NCBI GenBank assembly: GCA_044841755.1
Contig: JAXOFM010000007.1
Coordinates: 1-64,000 of the forward strand
DNA from: CAZAPO01 sp044841755
Lineage (GTDB): Bacteria > Bacteroidota > Bacteroidia > Flavobacteriales > Flavobacteriaceae
Reading direction: 5' to 3'
DNA length: 64,000 nt
Part shown: positions 7,756 to 15,249 of the stretch, piece after piece
Numbering within the stretch: the stretch's first letter is position 1
How the letters are laid out: the number at the start of each line of letters is the position of its first letter
Position numbers and translations under genes: made by a program
The notes under the pieces: model-generated
Told to the model about the DNA's origin: nothing
Seen by the model: only the letters and a program-made list of their open reading frames with translations
Database searches by the model: none

Positions 7756-10101
7756 ATGTCTTCTAAATCCACAAAAGTACCCTTAGGTCAAAAAGTAGCA
7801 TTCGGTGTAGGAATGTTTGCCAATCAAATGTTCCCAGCTATCTTAGGAATCTTCATGGTAGTATTGGTACAGGACCTGAAATTTTCAGGACTCATGTGGG
7901 GAATGATATATCTTTTCCCAAGATTGTTTGATGCAATTTCAGATCCAATCATGGGATTCATTTCTGATAACACCAAGTCAAAATGGGGAAGAAGAAGACA
8001 ATACGTACTCGTTGGTGGGGTTTTAATGGGAGTTGCTTATATTTTTATGTGGCAACTATTTAAGGAAAATACTGTACAATACAACTTCTGGTATTTCTTC
8101 ATTTGGTCTATCGTTTTTTATTTAGGATTAACATTTTTTAGTGTCCCTTATGTGGCAATGGGATATGAAATGAGTGACGATTTTCATGAACGAACCAGTA
8201 TTATGGCTATCGCTCAATGGATAGGACAGTGGGCTTGGGTTATAGCCCCATGGTTTTGGGTAATTATGTACGACCCAGAGTGGTTTCCATCGGCAGATGT
8301 AGCAGTTAGAGAGTTGGCAGTTTGGGTAGCAATTCCCTGTGCCATTTGTGCTATTGTTCCAGCTATTTTTATTAAAAGTAAATCCACCATAGATGAAGAT
8401 TACGAGCCTTTAAGTTTAGGAAATATTAAGGGGAGTTTAAATAAAATATTTGGAAGCTTTGTAGAAGCATTTAGGATAAAAGAATTTAGAAAACTATGTA
8501 TTTCAACATTCTTAATTTACAATGCTTTCATGGCAGTGTCATCGTTGACACTTTTCGTGATAGTTTATAAATTATTTAATGGAGATACAGAGGCATCTGG
8601 TATTTGGGTGTCTTTATTTGGGTGCTTAGGGGCATTGGGAACTACTTTTATTGTGATTCCAATTGTTGCATGGCTTTCAAAAAAAATAGGAAAGAAAAAA
8701 GCGTTTATGCTTTCCCAAGCTATTTCAATAATTGGGTATGCGATGCTATATTTTTTATTCGTTCCAGGAAAGCCTTGGATGTACATCATTGCATTGCCAT
8801 TTTTCTCATTTGGAATTGGAAGTTTGTTTACCATTATGATGTCAATGACCGCAGATGTCATTGATATTGACGAATTAAATTCAGGCAAGCGTAGAGAGGG
8901 AATTTTTGGGGCTATTTATTGGTGGATGGTAAAAGTAGGATTTGCTATTGCTGGGGCATTAGGAGGAGTCATTATTTGGTTAGTTGGTTTCCAAGCAGGA
9001 GTTCCTACTACTGAACAACCCGAAGCTATCAATGGATTGCACTTATTCTTTTGCTTCTTCCCTGTTTTGGGAACTATTGGAGCAATGTGGGTGATGAAAG
9101 ATTATGACGTTAGTGAGGAACGCTCAAACGAGATTAGAGCTGAATTAAACAAACGAAAAAACAAGACAGAGGCTAAACCAGTTAATAACTACTACCAAAA
9201 AGGTAAACTTCTTTCTTTAACAGATATTCAATTAGATAATCCTTTTTCTATTCTAGATTTTTCTAACAAATCAGATAAAGAAATTAAGGCATCATATGCA
9301 GCATCTCTAAATAACGGAATGCATGGTGTTTCATTTAGTCCATACCTAGAAGGGCAGAATATTGGAGATATATTGTCCGAGTATGAGATTTCCAAAAGGA
9401 TGGATATTATTCTTCCATATACTAAATGGGTAAGGTCTTTCTCTTGTACAGAAGGAAATGAGTTTATTCCAAAAGTAGCTAAGCAAAAGGGATTAAAAAC
9501 ATTGGTTGGTGCATGGATAGATAGTGATAAAGAGAAAAATGAAAAAGAAATTGAGAATCTAATTGCTTTGGCGAAACAAGGTTATGTAGATATTGTTGCT
9601 GTAGGTAATGAGGTTCTATTAAGAGAAGAATTGAGTGAAGAAGAGGTAATTGCATATATAAATCGTGTTAAAGAAGCACTTCCAGGATTAGAAGTGGGAT
9701 ACGTAGACACCTACTATCAGTTTTATCAAAGACCTAATTTAGTAGAAGCTTGTGATGTTTTGTTGGCTAACTGTTATCCTTTTTGGGAAGGTTATAATAT
9801 AAAAGATTCTGCTATAAATTTAAGAAAGATGCATGCTTTGATGAAGCAAATTTCTAAAGGAAAAAGAATAATTATTACAGAAACCGGATGGCCAACAGAA
9901 GGTAGTGATGTTGATAATGCAAAACCATCAATTACAAATGCTGCTGCATATTTTGTAAATGCTAATACCTGGTCTCATGAAGAGAATATAGAGCTGTTTT
10001 ACTTCTCTTCTTTTGACGAATCATGGAAGATACGTCATGAAGGGGATGTAGGAGCAAGATGGGGTGTTTGGGATAAAGACAATCAATTAAAAATTAAATA
10101 A
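7756..10101 (+). CDS. GPH-family sugar:cation symporter fused to a GH17 domain
   Basis: Residues 1 to about 455 are a complete 12-helix major facilitator of the GPH (MelB-like) family. The motif FDAISDPIMGFISD has Asp59 and Asp63 at the positions of the MelB cation-site aspartates, followed by SKWGRRR. A charged linker (about 456-482) joins an intact GH17 domain of about 299 residues. That domain has acid/base Glu619 (AVGNEV), nucleophile Glu709 (TETGWPT) and the last-strand motif FYFSSFDESWK. With both MFS termini in the cytoplasm, the hydrolase would face inward. The reading frame is continuous with no stop or frame change. The likely role is uptake of laminarin oligosaccharides coupled to their hydrolysis or transglycosylation. 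The architecture is seen directly; the coupling is inference. Confidence 0.9.
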   Translation: MSSKSTKVPLGQKVAFGVGMFANQMFPAILGIFMVVLVQDLKFSGLMWGMIYLFPRLFDAISDPIMGFISDNTKSKWGRRRQYVLVGGVLMGVAYIFMWQLFKENTVQYNFWYFFIWSIVFYLGLTFFSVPYVAMGYEMSDDFHERTSIMAIAQWIGQWAWVIAPWFWVIMYDPEWFPSADVAVRELAVWVAIPCAICAIVPAIFIKSKSTIDEDYEPLSLGNIKGSLNKIFGSFVEAFRIKEFRKLCISTFLIYNAFMAVSSLTLFVIVYKLFNGDTEASGIWVSLFGCLGALGTTFIVIPIVAWLSKKIGKKKAFMLSQAISIIGYAMLYFLFVPGKPWMYIIALPFFSFGIGSLFTIMMSMTADVIDIDELNSGKRREGIFGAIYWWMVKVGFAIAGALGGVIIWLVGFQAGVPTTEQPEAINGLHLFFCFFPVLGTIGAMWVMKDYDVSEERSNEIRAELNKRKNKTEAKPVNNYYQKGKLLSLTDIQLDNPFSILDFSNKSDKEIKASYAASLNNGMHGVSFSPYLEGQNIGDILSEYEISKRMDIILPYTKWVRSFSCTEGNEFIPKVAKQKGLKTLVGAWIDSDKEKNEKEIENLIALAKQGYVDIVAVGNEVLLREELSEEEVIAYINRVKEALPGLEVGYVDTYYQFYQRPNLVEACDVLLANCYPFWEGYNIKDSAINLRKMHALMKQISKGKRIIITETGWPTEGSDVDNAKPSITNAAAYFVNANTWSHEENIELFYFSSFDESWKIRHEGDVGARWGVWDKDNQLKIK

Positions 10102-10106
10102 CAAAT

Positions 10107-10994
10107 ATGTCTGGAAGAGGAGAAAAGTTTTTGGCTTTGGCCAATGAAGACTATGCTGGAAAATCAATAGATGAATTAAAGAGTCTATTTAGACAGGTGT
10201 TAGAATCTGGTATGCATGGATTATGCTCTAGTCCTTATGAAGAAGGACAAAAACCAGGAGATCAATTGTCAGAGGCACAAATAAGACGACGTCTTGAAAT
10301 TATGAAACCTTATACCAAATGGATTAGATCATTTTCTTGCACAGAAGGGAATGAGATGATACCTAAAATAGCCAAAGAAATGGGTATGAAAACATTGGTT
10401 GGAGCTTGGTTAGGAGATGATCCAGAGATTAATGAAAAAGAGATTGAAGGTTTGGTTCATCTCGCTAATCAAGGTTATGTAGATATTGCTGCAGTAGGTA
10501 ACGAAGTAATGTATAGAGGAGATCTGCAGGAGGACGAACTTTTAGGTTTTATTAATAAAGCAAAAGATCAAATCCCAAAAAGTATCCCTGTTGGTTATGT
10601 AGATGCCTATTACGAGTTTACTGAAAGACCTGCCATAACTGAAGCTTGCGATGTGATTTTAGCTAATTGTTATCCTTTTTGGGAAGGTTGTGATCAAGAT
10701 TATTCGCTATTATATATGAAAGACATGTATAATAGAGCCCTAAGAGCTGGGAATGGAAAAAAAGTGATCATAACAGAAACAGGATGGCCAAGTCAAGGAA
10801 CAAATCTTGAAGGAGCTTTCCCTTCTGAAGAGAATGCAATTAAATACTTCATAAATACACAAAAGTGGTCAAAGGAAGAAGATATAGAGATATTCTATTT
10901 CTCTTCATTTGATGAATCTTGGAAAGTTGGTGCCGAAGGAGATGTTGGGGCTTACTGGGGGCTATGGGATAAGGAGGAGAATCTGAAATTTTAA
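10107..10994 (+). CDS. cytoplasmic GH17 family protein, paralogue of the fused GH17 domain
   Basis: 295 residues with no signal peptide or membrane segment. It starts 5 bp after the MFS-GH17 stop and is clearly homologous over its whole length to that protein's C-terminal domain (shared YTKW-RSFSCTEGNE, KTLVGAW, LANCYPFWEG and YFSSFDESWK). The GH17 catalytic pair is intact: Glu133 in AVGNEV and Glu224 in ITETGWPS. It is much shorter than the exported GH17 lipoprotein. It probably acts on imported beta-1,3-oligosaccharides alongside the GH149 phosphorylase; hydrolysis versus transglycosylation cannot be told from sequence. A tandem duplication of the fused domain, or the source of the fusion, are both possible. 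Confidence 0.87.
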   Translation: MSGRGEKFLALANEDYAGKSIDELKSLFRQVLESGMHGLCSSPYEEGQKPGDQLSEAQIRRRLEIMKPYTKWIRSFSCTEGNEMIPKIAKEMGMKTLVGAWLGDDPEINEKEIEGLVHLANQGYVDIAAVGNEVMYRGDLQEDELLGFINKAKDQIPKSIPVGYVDAYYEFTERPAITEACDVILANCYPFWEGCDQDYSLLYMKDMYNRALRAGNGKKVIITETGWPSQGTNLEGAFPSEENAIKYFINTQKWSKEEDIEIFYFSSFDESWKVGAEGDVGAYWGLWDKEENLKF

Positions 10995-11199
10995 CCATAA
11001 ATCATAAAATTTTCACCTATACACTTTAGTATTTCTCCTGCATAAACATTTTTGTTTGGTGTATGCCAGAATGCATTTATTAGAATGAGCTTTACTAATA
11101 GAGTATTTCCTATTTATCACTTATATAAGAACTTAACTTTCATCGATGTTAGTAGGTTAGAGGTGAATTGAATTCTTAACTGTATTTTTTTCCTATAAT

Positions 11200-11221
11200 A
11201 TTACCACAACATTACCACAAC
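11200..11221 (+). repeat. tandem 11-bp direct repeat, possible operator
   Basis: ATTACCACAAC occurs twice head to tail, followed by a further ATT. It lies about 180 bp upstream of the -7 element of the T9SS protein gene at the edge of the laminarin locus. Tandem 11-bp spacing places both copies on one helix face, as expected for a regulator site; no regulator can be named. Confidence 0.35.
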
Positions 11222-11398
11222 ATTTTATAGTTTTTATTATGCTTAACTAAAAAGGTTAAAAAAAAATGGGATTGAATTTCTTTGCTGTTAACTGAGAATA
11301 GTAGGCTTGGATAAGAATTCTTCAAAAATTGTTATGGTTTTTTAGGATGTATGTTTTTTGTAGTGGTGCTGTTTAGTAATATCTCAATAGATGTACTT

Positions 11399-11406
11399 TA
11401 TATTTG
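11399..11406 (+). promoter_or_regulatory. Bacteroidota -7 promoter element
   Basis: TATATTTG matches the TAnnTTTG consensus of the Bacteroidota primary sigma factor. It lies 39 bp before the ATG at 11446. The -33 element is weak (TTTA near 11372). Confidence 0.5.
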
Positions 11407-11445
11407 AGAAAATCATAATTAGTTAATCTTTTAAAAATAGAAAAT

Positions 11446-12423
11446 ATGAAAAAAATTACTTTTCTAATTTGTTCATTCTTAACAATTGCTGCGTATGCAC
11501 AACATAACATTACATTTAGTGTTGACATGGCGGGGCAAACATTCACACAGCCATATGTTAGTGGTAGTTTTAATAGTTGGAGCGGTGATGCTAATCCATT
11601 GACGAATATAAGTGGTACTATATGGGAGGTTACCTTACCTCTTGCAGATGGGGAGTATGAATATAAATTCACATATGACAATTGGGTTGGACAAGAGGCT
11701 TTCACGCAAGGTGACGTTTGTACCATCACCAATTATGGAAATCACAATAGACGATTGGTAGTTTCGGGATCAGCACAATCATTGGCAACAGCACCTTTTG
11801 GAGGGTGTGCAGAATCATCGAGTAACCCCGGGCCTCACTCAGTTACTTTTAATGTTGATATGAATGCTTATGGAGGAGTTATTGGAACTGTAAATTTAAA
11901 TGGTGAAAACCACAATTCTCAAGGGCTCGGGAACTGGTGTGGATCTTGCATTGCACTTACTGACCAAGGAGGAGGTATATGGTCAATAACTTTGTCTTTA
12001 GAGGAGTTTTCTTATCAATTTAAGTTCACCGTAGACGGTTGGGCCAATCCAGAGCTTTTTAGCCCTGGAGATGCTGAAACAGCAACAGATGGAGCAAATA
12101 CTAATAGATATATAAAAGTTGATGAGGACAAAACCGTGAATTTTACTTGGAATGTTCCTATGGGTAATGTATTAAGTAATGAGAAATTTGCAAATCTTGA
12201 ACTTGAGTTGTTTCCGAACCCAACAGATGACAAATGGCAAATAAAGGCTAGAGATGTTATAGAGAATATTGAAATATTTAATGTTCTAGGGAAGAGTGTT
12301 TTAAGAATTGAGCCAAATAGAAGAGAGGTTTCTATAGATGGAGAGTATATGAATACTGGTATGTACATTGCAAAAGTTAGTACAGCAAATGGGATTGATA
12401 CTATAAAATTGATTAAACAATAG
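11446..12423 (+). CDS. T9SS-secreted protein with two carbohydrate-binding-like beta domains
   Basis: 325 residues. A Sec signal peptide (1 to about 19, ending AYAQ) is followed by two related immunoglobulin-like beta domains at about 20-105 and 126-236. Each has the pattern VTF-VDM, a short loop with FNSW or NWCG, then W-VTLPL-DGEYEYKFT-D-W. This resembles the CBM48/starch-binding type of fold and similar domains on flavobacterial glycanases. Residues from about 252 form a type A T9SS sorting domain (LELFPNPTDD, then FNVLGKSV and GMYIAKV). No catalytic signature is seen. It lies between the glucanase operon and a second GH16, with its own promoter and terminator. It may be a secreted or surface glucan-binding protein; the ligand is unknown. 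Confidence 0.72.
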   Translation: MKKITFLICSFLTIAAYAQHNITFSVDMAGQTFTQPYVSGSFNSWSGDANPLTNISGTIWEVTLPLADGEYEYKFTYDNWVGQEAFTQGDVCTITNYGNHNRRLVVSGSAQSLATAPFGGCAESSSNPGPHSVTFNVDMNAYGGVIGTVNLNGENHNSQGLGNWCGSCIALTDQGGGIWSITLSLEEFSYQFKFTVDGWANPELFSPGDAETATDGANTNRYIKVDEDKTVNFTWNVPMGNVLSNEKFANLELELFPNPTDDKWQIKARDVIENIEIFNVLGKSVLRIEPNRREVSIDGEYMNTGMYIAKVSTANGIDTIKLIKQ

Positions 12424-12459
12424 AAGTAAAGTAGTAGATTAATTATTAAGGATGAAAAG

Positions 12460-12495
12460 GAGTGTATTTGTGTATTTAAAATACACTCTTTTTTT
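12460..12495 (+). terminator. Rho-independent terminator after the T9SS binding protein
   Basis: Perfect 10-bp arms GAGTGTATTT (12460-12469) and AAATACACTC (12479-12488), a 9-nt loop, then T7. It is 37 bp after the stop and oriented for the + strand. Confidence 0.85.
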
Positions 12496-12667
12496 GCTAC
12501 TAATATTAAAGGTAAACTAAAAAGAGTTTGATTAAGTTTTTCAAAAAATCTAAACTGGAAATATTTCTTTTACTGTTCTATACGGTATTAGCTTATGGAG
12601 CGGTTCAGTTACTTAGCTATTTGTTGATTTTTAGCTTACCTATTTTCGTCAGCCAATAGTTTTTAAA

Positions 12668-14326
12668 ATGAGAAAACTCGTATTGTTCATATTTTCTTAC
12701 TTAATCGTGTTACCGATTTTTTCACAAGAACTGGCAAATTATTCGTTTGATAATATTGCTTCTGTAACTAACTGGATTGGTGTAGCAGATGCTACGGGAG
12801 CAGATGGATCGGGAACCAATCCACTTGCTAGTTTAGATTTCAATGCTGGAGGTAACGAAACTGGTGCTTTGGAAATATCTGGAGTAAGCGATGGGCCTGG
12901 TAAAGCCTTTATTTTTGAGTTATTTTTAGCTAGCTTTAACTATCAAGGCGCAGAAAGTATTAGCATTTCTTTTGATGCTAAGTTTGTAGGTTCTTTTAGT
13001 AATTCGGCGTTTCATTTATTAACACTTACACCTGGAGCTGGAACTACTAATTTTCTAGATCTTCATGGGCAGGTAAATAGTTCAGATTGGTCTAATTTAA
13101 GTGTTAATATTAATGGTATTACCAATGCAAATACAACTTTAAAGATATCTTTCCAAATTGCAGCCGGCGCTATAGTTGATGCTGGAGGAACAGTTTTAAT
13201 AGATAATATTATTATTACAGGAACACCAGCGAGTTGTTCTGACGGAATTCAAAATGGAGATGAGGAAGGTGTTGATTGTGGAGGATCATTATGTGCTCCT
13301 TGCAATTCAGATCCTGTATTTGATAATTTAGTTTGGTCTGACGAATTTAATGGTAATGGAGCCATTAATTCGGCTAAATGGTTCCATCAAACACAACTTC
13401 CAGCTGGTGGAAGTTGGTATAATGGAGAGATTCAGCACTATACAAATCGTATTGACAATGCTTTCGTAAGTGATGGTTCTTTAAAGATTGTGGCAAAAAA
13501 AGAAACGTATAATGATCAAGGTTATACTAAAAACCATACTTCTGCAAGATTAAACACTAAGTTTGCTTTTACTTATGGACGTGTTGAAGTTCGAGCAAAG
13601 CTACCATCTGGTGTTGGAACATGGCCAGCTATTTGGATGTTAGGAAAAAACATTAACGAAGATGGTGCTTATTGGGACAACCAAGGGTTCGGTACAACTA
13701 ATTGGCCTGCATGTGGTGAAATAGATATCATGGAGCATTGGGGAAGTAACCAAAATTATGTTCAAAGCGCTATGCATACTCCTTCAAGTTTTGGTGGAAC
13801 CATTAATCATGGAGGGCAAACCGTACCAACGGCATCAAGTCAATATCATATTTATACACTTGACTGGACTGAAGATAAAATGGTATTTCGTGTAGATGGT
13901 GTAGAGCATTACACCTATAATCCACCTATTAAAGATTCTAATACATGGCCTTTTGACGCAGATCAATATCTATTATTAAATATAGCTATTCAACCAAGCA
14001 TTGATCTAACTTTTATTCAAAGTTCGATGGAAGTTGATTATGTTCGAATTTATCAGGAGAGTAGCTTATCAGTATCAACTCAATATAAAGAGGAAGAATC
14101 AATCAAAGTCTTTCCAAACCCTTCACAATCTCAATGGAATGTTTACTCAAAAGACTCCGATATATTATCAATGCAGCTGTTTGATTTGTTAGGAAAGGAA
14201 GTGCTCTCAATCAAGCCGGCAGGTCTCGAGATTACAATTGAAGGGAGTGATTTGGAATCAGGAATATATTTCTTAAGAATTAAAACAAGGTCTAGGTTTA
14301 AGATAATAAAGTTAATTCGTAATTAA
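12668..14326 (+). CDS. multidomain T9SS-secreted GH16 beta-1,3-glucanase
   Basis: 552 residues. The Sec signal peptide ends at about FSQ20. Residues 21-185 form a jelly-roll module (opening ELANYSFDNI, closing GTVLIDNIIITG), probably carbohydrate-binding. A cysteine-rich connector of about 25 residues starts at Cys190 (DGIQNGDEEGVDCGG). The GH16 domain spans about 219-465 with CGEIDIMEHWG: Glu351, Asp353, Glu356. Residues from about 478 form a type A T9SS sorting domain (VFPNPSQSQWNV, LLGKEVLS, ESGIYFLRI). It differs from the GH16 at 596, which is a single-domain lipoprotein, so one is tethered by lipid and the other exported by T9SS. The likely substrate is laminarin, by family and locus. 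Confidence 0.9.
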   Translation: MRKLVLFIFSYLIVLPIFSQELANYSFDNIASVTNWIGVADATGADGSGTNPLASLDFNAGGNETGALEISGVSDGPGKAFIFELFLASFNYQGAESISISFDAKFVGSFSNSAFHLLTLTPGAGTTNFLDLHGQVNSSDWSNLSVNINGITNANTTLKISFQIAAGAIVDAGGTVLIDNIIITGTPASCSDGIQNGDEEGVDCGGSLCAPCNSDPVFDNLVWSDEFNGNGAINSAKWFHQTQLPAGGSWYNGEIQHYTNRIDNAFVSDGSLKIVAKKETYNDQGYTKNHTSARLNTKFAFTYGRVEVRAKLPSGVGTWPAIWMLGKNINEDGAYWDNQGFGTTNWPACGEIDIMEHWGSNQNYVQSAMHTPSSFGGTINHGGQTVPTASSQYHIYTLDWTEDKMVFRVDGVEHYTYNPPIKDSNTWPFDADQYLLLNIAIQPSIDLTFIQSSMEVDYVRIYQESSLSVSTQYKEEESIKVFPNPSQSQWNVYSKDSDILSMQLFDLLGKEVLSIKPAGLEITIEGSDLESGIYFLRIKTRSRFKIIKLIRN

Positions 14327-14342
14327 GGTGATGTCAATTGCT

Positions 14343-14389
14343 ATAAACCTCAGCAAATTTCTTTTGAGATAGCTGAGGTTTATTTTTTT
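14343..14389 (+). terminator. Rho-independent terminator after the secreted GH16 gene
   Basis: Perfect 12-bp stem ATAAACCTCAGC (14343-14354) with GCTGAGGTTTAT (14372-14383), 17-nt loop, then a T-run. It lies 16 bp after the GH16 stop and 15 bp from the stop of the convergent minus-strand gene. The T-run favours the + strand. Confidence 0.85.
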
Positions 14390-14403
14390 ACTTAAAGTAT
14401 CGT

Positions 14404-15249
14404 TTACATTGGAAACTGCAATTTAATAAATATTGGTAAATGATCTGAAGGCCAATTGCCATTATCAATTTTACTATCAATGTGAGCATACTTTTTTACT
14501 TCAAGTCCGTTTACAAAAATGTAATCGATACGTCTGTCTAGTGGTGCATTAATGTCAAATCCGCTAAACGTACCCGTTGGTCCTTGAAGTTCGGTTGGTG
14601 AAATTAAAAGGCCATCTTTTAATGACTTTTTTAACTCTTCAATTGGTTTGCTGTTGGGTTCACAGTTAAAATCTCCCATTAGTATAACGGGTAAATTGTT
14701 ATGGTTAATTTCTGTTATTTTTTGACCTATTAGGATAGCAGAATTTGTTCTAGCTTTTTCACCTAAATGATCAAAGTGAGTATTAAACACAAAGAATTTT
14801 TCACTTGAAACTTTTGATTCAAATAAGGCATAGGTACAAATCCTGTTTAGTGCTGCATCCCATCCTTTTGAAGGTGTTTCTGGAGTCTCTGATAGCCAAA
14901 ATGTTTTGTTTTCTAGAAGGTTGAGATTGCTAGTATTATAAAATATTGATGAATATTCGCCATTGCCATTATTATCTCTGTCAATACCAATCATTTTATA
15001 ATCTGTTAATTCAGATTTAATGTAATCTAATTGATGTTTAAGACCTTCTTGAGTACCAATTATATCTGGATGGTGGCTTTTCAACAAAGTTATTAAACCT
15101 TGCTTTCTATTTTCCCAGATATTATCTCCATCATGAAGAGAATCGTATCTTATATTGTAGGTCATTGCAGTAATTGAGGTTTCTTCATCGCCGCATGAAA
15201 CAAATAGTCCAAAAAGGAGAAAAAGATTTAGAAATATGTTCTTATTCAT
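14404..15249 (-). CDS. endonuclease/exonuclease/phosphatase (EEP) family lipoprotein
   Basis: 281 residues. The leader ends LFVSC with Cys19 as lipidation site, so the enzyme is outside the cytoplasm. All EEP (DNase I-like) blocks are visible in order: MTYNIRYDS, GTQEGL, NTHFDHLG, MGDFNCEP, RRIDYIFV and PSDHLPIF. These give the metal ligands and the catalytic His pair, so it should be active. Members cut phosphodiester or phosphomonoester bonds in nucleic acids, inositol phosphates or lipids; the substrate cannot be read here. Its first 8 bases overlap the end of the upstream ADP-ribosylglycohydrolase-like gene, so the two are probably translated together. Confidence 0.82.
   Translation of the reverse strand: MNKNIFLNLFLLFGLFVSCGDEETSITAMTYNIRYDSLHDGDNIWENRKQGLITLLKSHHPDIIGTQEGLKHQLDYIKSELTDYKMIGIDRDNNGNGEYSSIFYNTSNLNLLENKTFWLSETPETPSKGWDAALNRICTYALFESKVSSEKFFVFNTHFDHLGEKARTNSAILIGQKITEINHNNLPVILMGDFNCEPNSKPIEELKKSLKDGLLISPTELQGPTGTFSGFDINAPLDRRIDYIFVNGLEVKKYAHIDSKIDNGNWPSDHLPIFIKLQFPM

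Larger units (their letters stand above)
10995..11445 (+). other. 451-bp gene-free region at the end of the GH17 operon
   Basis: No coding region is supported. It holds a two-copy 11-bp direct repeat (11200-11221) and a good -7 promoter element (11399-11406) for the next gene. No convincing terminator follows the GH17 stop. The rest is very AT-rich without clear structure. Confidence 0.6.
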
